Shown: positions 11,062 to 24,216, counted from the first letter of the stretch. The stretch is 64,000 nt of DNA from Kondoa malvinella (GCA_039545315.1 BCIM01000003.1:487799-551798); one strand, 5' to 3'. Translations and numbers: made by a program. The notes: generated from the sequence alone by a model not told the origin.

Positions 11062-12256
11062 ATGTCGTGGGAAGAGATAGAAGCAGAACTTCATGGTAGG
11101 CGTCTCTTTGAAGCTGCCGATCCAAATTACGTGACTGAACAAGGGCCAATGTTGTTTTTCACAGCAAATGCGGAATCGTTGAATGCCTTGCCCAGCACAG
11201 ATCCTTACGCAGAGCCTCGCATCTTGCAATGTCCAGATTGCTCTAGGCCTGTATTGGCAGATAACATCGAGCACCATCGAGGTGAGCCAGCGAAGTCGCT
11301 TGGGGAGAAGGCGAAAGCTGATAAAGGCAATAGGACAATGCAGAGGGCCTGTTGAACAGGCTTCGGCTGGCTCACAGCAGAGGAAACAATCAGTCTCACC
11401 ACAAAAGAAGCGACGTCTGAGCGATAGTAAGTCATCTTGACCGTATTTGTGCTCAGACTCTAAATTCATCTGCTTGCTCAGCGTCCACTACGAATGCATC
11501 TCCAAAGAAGCCGAAACCATCTCCAGCTCCTTCGAATGCCTTACCACCTTCAACTGCTGCCTCGCCTGCGCCTTTGGCAGACAAATCTGCAAATGCCAAA
11601 CCACCCGCACCCGTTCGCAAGCTGACCAACACTACTACAAAGAAGCTAAGTGGAAACAACAAGACGAAAGTGGGGCCCATGGATCCAAACACTCGTATGT
11701 GCATTTTCCCATATCACTTTGGGCATTCTAATATATTCCGATAGAATGCTGCGTGCTGAATGACAACCACACACCCTGCTCTCGTGCTCTGACATGTAAA
11801 TCGCACGGTATCCACGCCAAACGTTCTGTTCCAGGTCGAACAGCACCTTTCGACATCTTGCTAAAAGAATGGAACGAGAAGCATAATCCAGCTCTAGCGA
11901 TGAAGAAGACGGGCTCGAAAGAAGGGGAAGAGAAACCTGTTGTTGAAGAGGTTGTAAAGAAGCGTAAGAAAGACAAGAAGAAGGAGAATGAGAGTTCTTT
12001 GGTCTACGGTGAAGTGTCTGATTCGGATCCGCATTCGGGTTATGAGGACGCGAATGGGGATAGCGGGCTAGATTCAGAAGAAGAGGTGGAGGCCGTGTTG
12101 AGTGGGATGAACAGCAGAGCGGCACAATCAGCTTTATCGCCTTTTCCTGGTCTGACAAACCCCTTCCAATCTGCTTATTTGGTCAAGGACGTCAGGATTT
12201 CAAGGTACCGGGAGTCTTTGGCGGGCGCAATCATTTCGCATGGTAAAAAGAAGTGA
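11062..12256 (+). CDS. SGF73: SAGA-associated factor 73 / ataxin-7-like (SCA7 domain)
   Basis: This subunit anchors the deubiquitinating module in the SAGA coactivator. The first exon gives MSWEEIEAELHGRRLFEAA, then CPDCSRPVLADNIEHH, which with RGQC from the next exon makes a C2HC finger as in Sgf73. A Lys/Ser/Pro/Ala-rich linker follows (QKKRRLSD). The SCA7 domain comes next: CCVLNDNHTPCSRALTCKSH, then AKRSVPGRTAPFDILLKEW, with the family Cys and His residues and the KR-x-V-x-GR element. The C-terminal part is Lys- and Glu-rich and ends AIISHGKKK at 12256. The protein is shorter than yeast Sgf73 but has both hallmark domains. Confidence 0.85.
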
Positions 12257-12370
12257 TGTAACATTACAAGGACTGTTATGGATGTATGGAAAGCACTAAT
12301 CTTGTCAAATGACTATATATGATCTACGATGCACGTGTCTACTCTTGCGAAATCATCGAATCAGGCAGAC

Positions 12371-13534
12371 TCAGACGAAGTTCGTAGTGTCTCGCTGATT
12401 GACTGTGGTTGCCATGCTAAAGTGACTGCGTGGCTCGATGTTCTGCTTGGTAGCTTGATCGTCGAAGGGATTGCTTTCTTGAGCCAGAGAGGTTCGCTGA
12501 GATACAGCTCGAGAAGCGCGATGTGCAGGCACGGACAGTTCAATCGGCTGTTGAGCATCATTGACCTTGAAAGGCATCGGTAACAAGCTCCTGCGCTCAG
12601 CTGCCATTTGCTTTTCGCGGCGTCGGTCCCAAGCGAGAAAGATCGCAGCCACGACTAGAGCGAAGGTTGAAGCGGCGATGGTCTGAGAGATGGAACCGCC
12701 AGAGAAGGAAACGAGGACGTTGGGATCTTGGCCTGCGGTGACTGCTTTTTGTAGAATCGCCCAGTCTGTGATCCAAGCGACAGATGAGGCTGATAGAGCG
12801 AGCCCAAGAGGGACAAAGACGAGAAGAGACCAAGTACGTTCGCCAAAGTTGCTCAAGCAGGAAGCTTTGGTCTTGTCCAGCAAGCAGGTAAGGATAGCTA
12901 CTCCAGTGAAGACAGCTGGAAATACTTCATGAGCATGCTATTGCCGCCTGTCAATGTGACTTACCCGCAATGATATGGACCGCGGCGAGACCTTTCAATG
13001 CTCCGTCCGATGGAGCAATATCGTAATCATCCCACATTGGGTCTTTACCGTACAGCCCGACCGCAAAGACATCGAGACTCGCTATCGAAATGTTCAGCAA
13101 TCTGACCATCGAACAAGCACAGATAGCTTACTCATAGGATTTGTTGCCAGTACTAGAGAGCGCTGAGGAGCGACCGCATTGATCAAGACCAATTCAGCGA
13201 GAAGCATAGCAGTAATAGCGAATCTGAACAAATTATCAGAAGGTTTCCGAAGAACGCTTCAGAGAGCTCACGCATAGGCTTTCTTGTCTAATCCTCTACC
13301 CTTAGGCTCTGGAATTGGAGCAACGAGAAGAGCAGGGGGATAGACTGCATCGTCATGATGGCATGCTTTGGTGTTAGGGCAAGCGGCAGCACAAGAGTTG
13401 TTATAGGAAGGCAGAGCCGTCTCGAGACCAGAATGCTTCTCGTTTTCCCACTGTTGCATGACGGTACGAAGAGCGGGAGAGAGGTAGAATGAAGAAGAAG
13501 AGAGAGAGAGAGAGCCGGACCGAAGAGTGATCAT
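12371..13534 (-). CDS. Four-helix membrane protein, Sur7/PalI-like topology
   Basis: From the ATG at 13534 (MITLRSGSLSLSSSSFYLSP), a first helix is followed by a loop with paired Cys (NNSCAAACPNTKACHHDD). Then come FAITAMLLAELVLINAVAP, AVFTGVAILTCLLD, WSLLVFVPLGLALSASSVAW and TIAASTFALVVAAIFLAWD as further helices. A hydrophilic tail ends in DTTNFV. A Cys-containing outer loop after helix 1 and a long cytosolic tail are typical of the fungal SUR7/PalI claudin-like group, but no diagnostic motif is certain. It is divergent from the RBBP9-like gene with about 180 nt between them. Confidence 0.55.
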
Positions 13535-13711
13535 TCGCTTTCGCAACAAAGGGAACCCAGAGCGAATGACGCTGACCGGTCATTAAGCGAGAAAGAGTCC
13601 ACGCTCCAGAGAGAACTTTGTTGGCCTGATGCGAGGCTGTATGTATTCACTGCTTGACCCTTACTACCGAGCAGACTCGTCCTACCTCTTGCTCGCCAGG
13701 CAATACAAACA

Positions 13712-14545
13712 TGGCGCCTACTCGCATAGTCATCGCGCCAGGGATTGGAGCTGCAGCAGATTCGGCTGGCAATTGCTTCTACGCCTCGCTGTGTTCGAAG
13801 CTGCGCAAGAAATTCCCAGAATGCGAAGTGGTCTTGCGAGACTACCCAGATCCGTATGGTGCAAAAGAGTACGTCTACTTCGCGTTGCATGAATGTGGCA
13901 CGCTCATAGAGGTGCAGATCAGTTTGGATACCGTTCATGAAAGAAGAGCTGCGAGTGGATGACAACACGACCCGTAGGACTAGCACCTTACATGCAGCAC
14001 GCAGACTAGGCTGACGCAGTGTTTGCCTAGTCATTGGTCATTCGTCAGGAGCTTCTGCTGCTATGAGGTGAGTGATCATGGAAGCATTGCATGAGCGCGA
14101 CTCAGACCAGATGTCATTAGGTTCGCTGAGCGCTATCCTGTTGCCGGGCTGGTATTGGTAGCCGCGGCAACATCTGATCAAGGCGAGCTCAATAACAGTT
14201 CGAGAGGGGTATCAGCTCACAGCTCTGCCAGGTGACGAAACCGAGGTAAAGCTCAAACGCATCAAGGCACGCAAGCACTGATCTTGATCTTGATCTTCCG
14301 CTACACAGCGTCTCAGCGAGTACTTTAATCGTCCATGGCAATACGAGGCTGCTCGACGAAATGGTCCGCGGATTCTACAGCTAGGAGCGACCGACGACTC
14401 ATCAGTGCCCATCGCTGAACAGAGAATAAACGCGGAAGGCCTCCAGTCAGACTTTATCGAATTTGAGAAGGGCGGTCATTTCTGTCAGTCCGAAGAGCCC
14501 CAGCTGGAAGAGACGATCTTGGACTGGCTCGACAAGACGTTCTAG
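13712..14545 (+). CDS. RBBP9/YdeN-type serine hydrolase
   Basis: A small alpha/beta hydrolase. From the ATG at 13712, MAPTRIVIAPGIGAAADSAG is the first strand and loop. Later exons give VDDNTTLIGHSSGASAAMRF, where GHSSGA holds the nucleophile Ser, then YFNRPWQYEAARRNG and ILQLGATDDSSVPIAEQ with the catalytic Asp. FEKGGHFCQSEEP carries the catalytic His. The chain ends LDWLDKTF with TAG at 14543. The order and spacing match human RBBP9 and bacterial YdeN, and all three triad residues are present. The substrate is unknown. There are four introns of about 50-65 nt. Confidence 0.85.
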
Positions 14546-14689
14546 CATCGCTGTTTCTCTTGCTTCAAGTATGCATGCAATTCCAAAGCACTTGCTGGTT
14601 TTCGTGACTCTTATTGAGTCATCGCGTCGAAAGGTAGCTTATTTATTTTCTTGGTTTTGCCGACGGGTTGCGATACCAGAAATGCGTCA

Positions 14690-17600
14690 ATGGATACCAA
14701 AGAGAGACAAGATGAAGAGATAGCAGCTCTTCAGAGTATATTTGCAGACGACTTCAAATTTGTGAAGGCAACAACGCCTTGGAAAGTGAGGACTGGGCTT
14801 GCTTTAAACAGCTGCACAGCTAAGCAAGGCTGCGCGCAGAATGTGAATGCTCCGATAGAATTTGTGATACACGTGCGGCCGCTGGACATCAGCCTGCGCA
14901 ATCAAGTCTGCATCAATTTGCATGTTCGACTTCCCAAGACCTATCCTAGAGCTGGAGTGCTGCCTGTCTTTACGCTGGAGGATGTCAAAGGGCTGCACGC
15001 GAGCAAGCTACCAAACCTCCAACAGCTGCTCAAGCAGACCGCCCAAGAGCTACAAGGCAGCGAAACAATCTTTGAATTGACTTCGGTCGTCTCGTCCTAT
15101 TTGTCAGAACACCACGCCGGACTACGGCCAACCGAAAATACTTCCTTGATTGAAGAACTGGGCAAACGTGCTGAAGCTGCTCGTCAAGCTGAGATCGCTC
15201 GCTCGTCTGCTGTCGAAGCGGAACAGGAACAACTGCGTCGACAAGAGCGCGAGGAGTTTGCTAGATTAATCGAGTCGGACCGCCAAAACCAGCTAGAGAA
15301 TATCAAAGAGCGTCAAGACCATAGCGATGCTGTTGACGACCATGTTCGGTTTCCTCTCATTCATCGTGACGATGTCTGGCAATTATCTTTACCTGATGGT
15401 CCTACAAACTGCACTCTTCAAATTGGCTCGACGGTCAGGGAGTTGGCCATTGGCTGTCTGGCCAGCGTACAGATACAGCCAGAAAATGCCGCTGCACGAC
15501 TTTCTGCGCTTCTGATCAGTCTCGACTTTACCAAAGCTAGATCATACTACAGTTCCTCGTCTGGTCAGCGCAAGCTAGCTCAGGTTCAAGACGATCTGAA
15601 TGGGCTGGGAAAGCTTTCCTCGTGCGTTGATGAAAGTACAAGTTTACTGGTGTTGATGATCCGCAGGCCGTCCCTCATCCGGCCTTTTGGATCCAGGCTG
15701 TCATCATCTCGCAGCGGCTTTCCTCCTTTACGGCTCGACATACTGCTAAGTCCCTTTGCGTCGACACTAGAAGAGATGCTTCAGATGAGCGGCGAGATGC
15801 AGCCAGACAAGGTGGTCGAAGTCCTGAAAGACACCTTGGGCGCTTTGCTACAGCTGCATAACAGTGGTATCACGCACAAGAGACTCACCTTGCAATCTAT
15901 CGTATTCCTACCTGGCCAATTCAGAGTCAAAGTCTTTGGTTCATCCTACCTCCAACGCTTGTTCGACATGAATCGATCAGTTCCCTTCTGTTCGGCCAGC
16001 TCAAGGTCTATAGAGCCCGAAGCATGGTCCGTTATCAGCTCGATGCATTTCTATGACTTTTGATCGTCGTCCAGGCAATGCCCTGAAACTCTTTACGACC
16101 CTTTGGCATATGACAAAGCGCGAGATATTTGGGATCTGGGAGTCTCTGCAGTAAAGCTTCTTTTCGGCATTGATGCGCTGGCCAAGTTTTCTGGGCCTGA
16201 TCAAGCGCTACAATCTGGTAGATGTTAACGACTTTCACTTCATACCAAGTGCTTATGCCTATACTAGTCGCCCATCCTACTCTGCACCGTTGCCTCTCGG
16301 CTATCTTTGTTCCGGCAAAACAGAGACTTGGTGCTGCGCAATTGCTACAATTAGCCGACAGTCTTGACGATCGTCAAATGCCTATAGCAATCAAATCACC
16401 GTGTAGGAGTCTCCCTGTCCATCCTGCTTGAGCTGACACCCGCCTTCAGATGCCGTACCGTCCTCATTGACCCTCATTCCGCCTACGCCATTGCAGGACA
16501 CTAACTTTCAGCCCGGAACCAGTCCAGAGCGTTCGAGTGCCTTGTTCTACCAACCTCAGAGACAAAACCAAGCTCCTGCATCCCGGTATAGATCAGGTAA
16601 GCTATTTGACTGAGGTTCGCCTCGAGAACCCTATTCAGAGCATATCTCAACAGAATTCGAGGAGGTCGAATTCTTGGGCAAGGTTTGTATCCACGTTTGT
16701 CGCGGTACCGAGAAGCTCACACAAGATCTAGGGAGGCTTCGGCTCTGTCGTGAAGGCTGTAAACAAGCTCGACAAGAATTACTATGCCATCAAGAGGATC
16801 AAGATGCCTAGCGACCTTTCGTCCGAACAGAAGATCTTGCGCGAAGTGACTACCTGGTCCAGGCTATCGCACCCGGCTATAGTCAGGTAGTGAGTGGACT
16901 TTGCTGTTCGGACTCTAGCGCGATATCAAAGTTTGAGCAGTCATACTGCCTGGGTGGAAAGCGAAACTCAATCGTTAGACGCTGACAAGGCTTTGATGGA
17001 GATCGAGACGTCTCAGTCTGACACACCGACGCAAGATGTGCAGACTGACTCCTTTGAAGACTTCTCGATGGGCCTTTCCTTTGATGACGACGATAACGAC
17101 TTCCTGTCGAAAAACGGCGAAGCCAATAGCTCATATCCTCAAATTCATTTTGGTTCCTCGTCGGGCGATGGATCAGGCTCGGACACTGAAGAATCCCAGT
17201 CAAGACATCTCGCAGTCCCGCTGCAACCGGTCAGAGCCCGCAAAACATCCTTAGTACGGCAGCAGAAGCGTACCTTGTATATTCAGTACGCTTAGTGATA
17301 GTGCTCAACATAATGCTGAACCTGCAACAGGATGGAGTTTGTGGATGGCAAGACTCTACGCGAGGTCGTTTCGCTTTGCTGATGCTCGAACGCTTCATAC
17401 TGATGCTGCAATGCATCAGGCGATCGATGCTGGTATAAAGGAAGATGAAGCTTGGAAGTTGTTGCGTCAAATCTTGCAGGCTGTGCGCCTTTCTGTCTGT
17501 TTTGCTGCAACAAATCTTACATTCTCGCCAGATCGCTTCTTTTACTTCCCTAGGGATCGTGCATCGGGATCTGAAGCCAGGGAACATCTTTTTAGACGCT

Positions 17601-20600
17601 CTGGGTCACGTCAAAGGTAGATCGTAATTCCTTCAGCGTGAAAGCAGCTAAGTGATTGCCCTGCGTAGTTGGAGATTTCGGTATGTCGCCTAGACAGTCG
17701 AGTCGAATGTCCGCTGACATGTGTAGGTCTGGCTGTCGAGGCCGCTCTCAATGACATGGCAAATTCTCAAGAAAGGGCTAAAGCCAGCATCGAATCAGAC
17801 ATGACTTCTGGTGGGCTCTTTTGCGCGGGCGCTCTGGGGATCAAAGTTCAGTGTGCTTTTAGGCGTCGGTACTGGACTGTACCTACCTCCTGAGAGCTTG
17901 AAACGAATGAGTGCACATTTGGGCCGTCATTACGAAGCGGACAAGAGTATGCTACCGTTTCCCTTCCTAGATACCATGCTGACTCTGTCTTAGTCGACAT
18001 GTATAGCTTAGGCATATGTGAGTCTCCGGACGTGTCAAAAAGCATTGCGCTCGTCTGAATATCGGTAGGCTTCTTCGAAATGATTTTTCCTTTCAGCACC
18101 AGAATGGAGCGCATCAAGATCCTCCAGGCTCTCAGACAACCTGAGATACATTTTCCGGAAAGTTGGGACGCACAACGACACAGCAACGAAAGGAAAACAA
18201 TCCGCTGGTTGCTGCAGTACAATCCGAGCGACAGACCATCAGCAAGCGAGCTCTTGAAGTCTGATCTGCTTCCGGCAGCTGTGGTGGATGAAGTGATTGA
18301 AGAGGCTGTCAGGCAAATAGCGCAACCCAAATCTCCTCATCGGTTTGCAGCTCTCTCTACTTTATTTCATCCTTCGGCTCGCGATCGTCTCACCCAAGAT
18401 TTCTTGTACGACTACACTAATTCAACAATTATCGAGCCTTACAATGTAATGGTAAGTACACAGTAACACCGATAGCGGCAGGAATGCTGAAGTCGCGATT
18501 AGGCGACCGATGAGCTCCGCTTTCTATTCAAGCGACGAGGCGCAGTTGAACTAGACACACCCTTTCTCATGCCAGCCTCGTCCCTCTACGATGCGAACGA
18601 AGGCCGAAGACCTGTCAAGCTGCTCGATGAAAGCGGGGTACGTCTGCTTTTTAGTGCTTTGACCTGTTGCTAAAATAGAGTACAGACCGTCACACAGCTC
18701 CCTTACGATCTGATCGTTCCACTTTGTAGGCAAGTTGCCAGAGATCCGCAATTAGGTCGCTTGAAGCGATTCTCTATCGGTCCCGTATTCCGAAAGCGCG
18801 AACCTGGCGGAGGAGTGAGCGATCACAGTACGCTTATAGCCCGTCACTGACTTCTTCAAGCAACCTCGGGCTTTCCCAGCAGCATCGTTCGAGATTGTAT
18901 CGTCGGTAAAGACTCTAGCGGCTGAAGCAGAATGGTGAGTAACGTGTGCTTGTGAGATCTGCTGCGGCTGAACAATTCAATTCTAGTATACACGTAGTCG
19001 GTAAGCTTGCTCTCCTACTGTTTTTTAAATGGAGCTAATCGACCAACAGACGAGGCCCTCGACGAATTCCCTCTGCTCAGTTCGCAGTATATTCATCAAG
19101 TCGGTCACACGGGCTTGCTGAAGTCCATATTGTCGGACTTGCAGCCAGACATACGCAAAGCCGTCTTGCGCAGTCTCGAGACACTCACCAACAAAGGCGA
19201 TTTGGCCTCGACCACCAAAGTGACCCTCGAACTACAAAAGATAGATCTGGACAAGCGAGTATTGGACAAGCTCATATCTTTGAGCCTTTTCTGTAGGCCG
19301 TGCTGCCCAATGTAGTGACTCGAGACTGATCACTTGTATAGCTAACGTTCAAGATTCGTTCAAACAATTCTCGGGCAATATACGCTTCTCTGCCGCTTTG
19401 CAAGAACTCGAGGAAATTCAGTCTCTCTGTGCAGAGCTTGGCGTCAAGCGGAACATACTCATCTGTCCTCTACTCGTTGTCAATGGCCACTTGCACGAAG
19501 GCCAGATCGATGTTGCTTTCTTCCAGACCATTTATAGGTCAAAGACAGGGCTAGCCACGTTGGCAGTCGGCGGCAGGTAGGTTATTCGGCAATGTAAGAT
19601 GACATGCTGATCGGCTGTGAAGGTACGACAATGTGGTCGCAAAATTCGCCCAGCCAGACCGAGAAACCCTCGTGCATGTGGCTGGTGTCTCTTTTGCTAT
19701 GGCTCAGCTAGCTCGTTCCATGGCTGAAGAGCAAGAAGCCTCGGTGAAAGCTCTCGCTGCAGCTACTCAAGGCACAGAGAAATCATTTGGTCGCTACCCA
19801 ACTCGACGTTGCGATGTATACGTAGTGTCATTCAGCCAAGGCTTGCTACGGGCTCGACTGTCTCTTTGCGCCCTCTTGTGGAAGAACAACATCAAAGCAG
19901 ATCTGGCACGTGCTCCATCTCTGCTCGCTTCGCGTATGCTAAGACAATCCTCAGATGTACGATGACGACAGAGAGACTCGCTCCATTGAGCAAATGGCAA
20001 CGACACGGAAGAGAGAAGGCATCCTCTTTCTTGTGATTGTCAAGCACAATCAGATATCGTATAAAGTTCGGAACATCTTGCGGACGGGTGAAGCCGAAGG
20101 TGAGCCTCGATATAGCAGACTTTTTCACGCTGATTTCGGCAACAGTACCGCGCACTGAGCTGGTCGCCTACCTGACTGAGAACATAGCCGATCAAGCTCG
20201 GGTGGATATGCAGCTCAGCAGCGATCGCCAAGGCAAAGAAGTCAACGCTTCAGCATACGGCACACCAATTAAGCTTGCTGAGCAACGCAGCTTGACGTCT
20301 ACCGGCGAAGTTCATCTATTGACATCAGAGACGGGAAAGAAGCAACTAGCAAGGACACGAAACCTTATAGCTGGAAAAGCAGAGGCTGCTATCGCTTCTC
20401 GAATTGACTCTCTCAAGGATGCGGCGAGTCTCATGAATAAGCACTCTCCTGCGATGCTGACGCGGGATCCATGTGTTATAGCCAATCTTCGCAATCGAGA
20501 TTGCAGGCGACGCTTTCTTTGCATTGTCGGACTCAAGATGGGTACACGACCCTGAGATCTACAGTCGGGTTTCGTCGCTGCTATCTCCAAACAAGAAGCA

Positions 20601-20721
20601 GCTACTCAGCACGCTCAGAACGTCCCTCCGAGACTTTGTGAAATCACACGACCATCGACCGCTGCAAGCTTGGCTGTATACTGTCAATCAGCAGGGCTCT
20701 ATACTTTTGACGTTCGAATGA
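14690..20721 (+). CDS. GCN2: GCN2, eIF2-alpha kinase of the general amino-acid control
   Basis: This kinase senses uncharged tRNA and phosphorylates eIF2-alpha. The domain order is complete. An N-terminal RWD domain (DEEIAALQSIFADDFKF) is followed by a charged helix rich in Arg, Glu and Gln. A pseudokinase comes next, then the kinase with FLGK plus GGFGSVVKAV (Gly loop), YAIKRIKMP (VAIK Lys), an acidic insert, IVHRDLKPGNIFLD, VGDFGLAV and VGTGLYLPPE. The tail of the kinase has IRWLLQYNPSDRPSASELL. A histidyl-tRNA synthetase-like domain follows (FKRFSIGPVFRK-type region near 18760-18840), and then a C-terminal dimer and ribosome-binding part ending QQGSILLTFE. The DFG lies on a 12-nt exon at 17669-17680. 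Only about 120 nt separate its stop from the convergent transporter. Confidence 0.95.
17669..17680 (+). other. GCN2: 12-nt microexon of GCN2 encoding the DFG motif
   Basis: The exon TTGGAGATTTCG lies between introns of 52 nt (ends ctgcgtag) and 46 nt (starts gtatgt, ends gtgtag). Joining gives AAA G|TT GGA GAT TTC G|GT CTG, which reads K-V-G-D-F-G-L. Skipping it keeps the frame but removes the magnesium-binding Asp. Confidence 0.88.
18987..19000 (+). other. GCN2: 14-nt microexon of GCN2 (HisRS-like region)
   Basis: TATACACGTAGTCG lies after ttctag and before gtaagc. Joined to its neighbours it reads E-C-I-H-V-V-D-E-A-L in frame. Its 14-nt length means that skipping would shift the frame. Confidence 0.7.
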
Positions 20722-20840
20722 ATTTGCCATAACACCTTGGGCATGCTTATGTACAGTAATGATGCGATGTAATAGATTTGTACATGCAATGCCTGACGAA
20801 TGTTCTAATGACCTGCGAAGCCTGATGGCTTGTTCTCAAA

Positions 20841-23179
20841 CTAGACAATTGCGAACATCAGACAAAAGTCGGACCGATACGCTATATGTAGACGTACTGG
20901 TAATGTTTTCATACAGACAGCAGCAGCGAGAAACAGCCCGCTTGAAGCGAACAAAGGTAGAATGGGCGATATTGCCAGCAACACGCCCGTTCTGCAGATA
21001 TCGTCAAAGAGTGATCGGCCTCAGTACGACTCAAGCTCACAATAGTGGAGCGATCACGCCAGCCAGCCGACTGAGCGAACTTGCCACCCCACACGCTGTT
21101 CCTCTGACGTTGACATCGAACGTTGCTGGCGTATAAGAGTAAATTATCGCTACCAGCAGGTATCAGCAGACGATAAGAGGTCACAGGAACAGATGTACCG
21201 TATACGAGAGTCATGACGAAGCTGACCAGACAAATAGTCAAGATGACGGCATCTTTGCTGTTGATGAAGATAAATATCAGGATACCAGCTACTGTCAGCA
21301 CTGTTCCTCTACACAATGCTTCAGACAGACAGTACACGGCAGTTTGAGCAAATACGCACAAGGCCATCGAGTTCCGCTGCCCCAAAGGTGTCCCGATGAT
21401 CCAACTGCCCACTAATGCCCCTGGTATCCCTGCTATAGTATAATACACATACTCCTGTAAGCTCTCCTGCCGAGAACTTGTCCCTTCCCCTCCAAGCTTT
21501 CTCTCCAGCCAGCTGGGCAAGAAAGCATTGAAGATGGTATATCCCGCACTGACAAGCGTCCATATCGACCAGACAAGTATTGTGGTCATGCGCCAATTCG
21601 GGACGAAGAGCTCTTCTATCCGTTCCTGCGACATGAAGACCGTCTCTGCCAGTGGAGCTGGTAATCTCGCCAACCATGCAGGCATCTCTTTCTCTCCTCC
21701 TTCACCCTTTTCTATCGCATCGACATCCTCTTCTTTCGGCTGAGGTGATAGAAGCGGTTCTCTTCCTTCCATAAAAGACCCTTCCGGACTAACGTTCGTG
21801 CTCTTTCTAGCCGTTGCAGCTGACGATCCACCCACGTCTTCAATCTTGAAATCAAATTCTGATCCATTCACATCATTGATTTGTTGCAGTACGACCAAAG
21901 CCTCTAATGGTCTGTTCGCTTGCACGAGCCAGGAAGGTGATTCTCGTAGTTTGAAGAAAAAAGTTCTGCAAATGAGCATAACAAAGGTGATTGCGCCGCA
22001 GGTTTTGAGCATGATCCGCCAGCCTGTATTTTCGGTTTCTAGGTCACAGGCTTGGGTCGTGTCTTCTGAACAGCTGTAAGGTGGAATGATGAACACGCCA
22101 AGAACGGAAGCTAGGACTGCTCCGAGAGAGAAGCTTTAAAGATGTCAGCGCAGTAACAGGTATATAATTGAAGCGTACAAGACAGATAGACCTGTCAGCA
22201 GATAGTGACGAGATTTTGGAATGTTTTCGAGAAAGAGGGTGCCATCTGTAAGCAAATTCCTATTTCTTCAGAGTCAAGAACTCAGAAGAGCGACACTAGC
22301 TTACCTGTAGGCATAGATCCACCTTGATCGGAGATTAGCACGGATATCTAGATAAAACTAGCTACTCACCGACGCCAGCTCCCAGCCCAAACATGAGAAA
22401 ACAAAGCATAGTAAAGCTTGTCGAGAAGCCCGCTGCACATCCAAACAGTGACGCCAGCAAGAGCGTAAAGTTGAAAGCCGGTGCTCGACCTTTTGAATCC
22501 GAGTCTGTAGTCACAGGACATGGTAACATCAGCAGAGACTGAGGGCGTAAATCAGGACCTACATGAGCCCCAAGCCCATGCGCCGACCATCATGCCGAAG
22601 AAGAGAGAAGATGTGAGTAAGCCAATCCATCTATCTGAAACGGCGTAATGCTCTTCGCGAATTTGGCAACGTAGTAGAATACCAGAGGTGGATAGCGTAC
22701 CTTGCACTCGCGGTAACACGACTGCTACTGACTAGTCTAGCATCAGTACGAGCTGGCTAAGATAGAGCGCGACCGACTTGTAACCACATCTGATCTTGGA
22801 ATTCAGCATTATCGCATGAGAGCCTAGCATAGACATTACATTGTCCGCGAACCAGCCAACTATACATGTCGATATACCACATCAGCTGCCCGTAACAGCT
22901 ATCGAAGCGAAAAGACACGAACATCCACAAAGCACTCTGCTCGCCCAAGACCATCAGCCTACCGGAGACACTCGATACAGAGAGCACGAACAGCAATCTC
23001 TTCTGGTACGCGCCTACGCCCAATTTCTCCAAAGTCCTATCGAGGGCCGAATCACCAGAAGGCACATCGTCCTCTATACTTCCATGAGCAGGGTATGTGT
23101 GCTGTTCCGAGCCGCCTAGAAGCTCTGCGGCGCTACGTCTGTCCACTGGGAAAGAGGGCCGAGTTGGGCGTGGTGTCAT
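20841..23179 (-). CDS. MFS transporter, SV2/sugar-transporter-like
   Basis: A plasma-membrane secondary transporter of unknown substrate. From the ATG at 23179 the N-terminus has LDRTLEKLGVGAYQKRLL, as in SV2-like proteins. Exons then give a helix 1 ending near ADNMWLQ, GLLTSSLFFGMMVGAWAWG, GLGAGVGGSMPTDGTLFLE and FFKLRESPSWLVQANRP. A long central loop contains the acidic stretch VDAIEKGEGGEKE. The second half has TTILVWSIWTLVSAGYTIF. The C-terminal exons carry YTPATFDVNVRGTACGVASS, the typical PE/PATFDVxxRG motif of this group, and end CLMFAIV with TAG at 20841. A readthrough frame hides one intron at about 20990-21040. Confidence 0.82.
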
Positions 23180-23346
23180 GACTGCGTGAGGGCAAAAAAT
23201 GGCCAAGGGAATCAACAGTGCAGTCTACGAGATAGCAATTATGTGACAAGTATGTACGACGAAGAGCAGTTAAGAATGCATTCGCGCGAATACCCAACGT
23301 TCTCCATCTCAGTGATGCTCTGCAGTACAAAGAAAGTCGACCCCAT

Positions 23347-24216
23347 CTATTCCTCAATGACAATGTTCTGTATGCGAAACGACAAAATCAGCATTAATCT
23401 GCGGACTATGTACGAGAGCACATACGGTCTTCTCCTCGCAGTAGATACCGTCCAAGAACTTTCGGATATCCTTGTTCTTGACTAGGCATGCGGTGTGAAT
23501 GTCTGCTGCTGATTGCGAAACGGCTTCAATGTCGTTGCCCTCTGTACATTTAACCTCAGCGACAGGCTCTCAAGGATCCTGCGGAGAGAACAACGTACGG
23601 ACGACGACTTGGTCCTTTTGCGTTTTTGATTCATGCACTTCGACACCTTCCAACATGGCAACAGTTCTCGCGAGCTGTCAGTGGAGTGCCATGTGCATTA
23701 GCAATAATATTGCATAGCAGCTGACTCGACTGACCTTCTCGCCCAAGAAGTTTCTGATTTCGCATGATTTGTTGTCGTCTGCGATAATGACCTGTGCGAA
23801 GAACTAGGTATTCAGTATGGTGAACATACTGACAGCCGATAAAGCGCACGTTGATAGGGAAATGTGCGTATACGGAGCGCATCTTGTAAAGGAAGCCTTT
23901 TGTAACGCCGGTAATCATGTTCTGGATCATGGATTTGACAGTTCTCAAGCAAGCGACGTGCTTTCGTCCACCGTGCCAAACGATGAACTTGACTCTTGAT
24001 CCTTTGTTGGTCTTGACTACGCGAACATCCATGTTGATGTGCTTGAAGTGCTGTTCATCCCAGACGTCTCAGATCCCTTTACATCTATCAGATCGCCGTG
24101 TCCCTCACCTTTACCAATTTCCCCCTTGGACCTTCAACCGTTACTTGCCTGGCCTTGATGGCGACAGTGACATTGTCCGGCACAACCAAATCTTCATCTT
24201 TGTAAATATCCCTCAT
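23347..24216 (-). CDS. RPL9: 60S ribosomal protein uL6 (L9)
   Basis: A component of the large ribosomal subunit near the GTPase centre. The ATG at 24216 gives [20 protein letters not shown], then [16 protein letters not shown], aligned by eye to the eukaryotic L9 N-terminus. Next come [40 protein letters not shown], and [20 protein letters not shown], the conserved core. The C-terminal exons contain EIRNFLGEK, then the [14 protein letters not shown] and IRKFLDGIY segments, and the end VIEE with TAG at 23347. Six or more short introns interrupt it. It is divergent from PCF11 over 750 nt. Confidence 0.93.

Noticed and set aside
11646..12158. A long minus frame opposite SGF73
   Set aside because: It is antisense to the well-supported SCA7 domain exons and is a shadow of their codon pattern.
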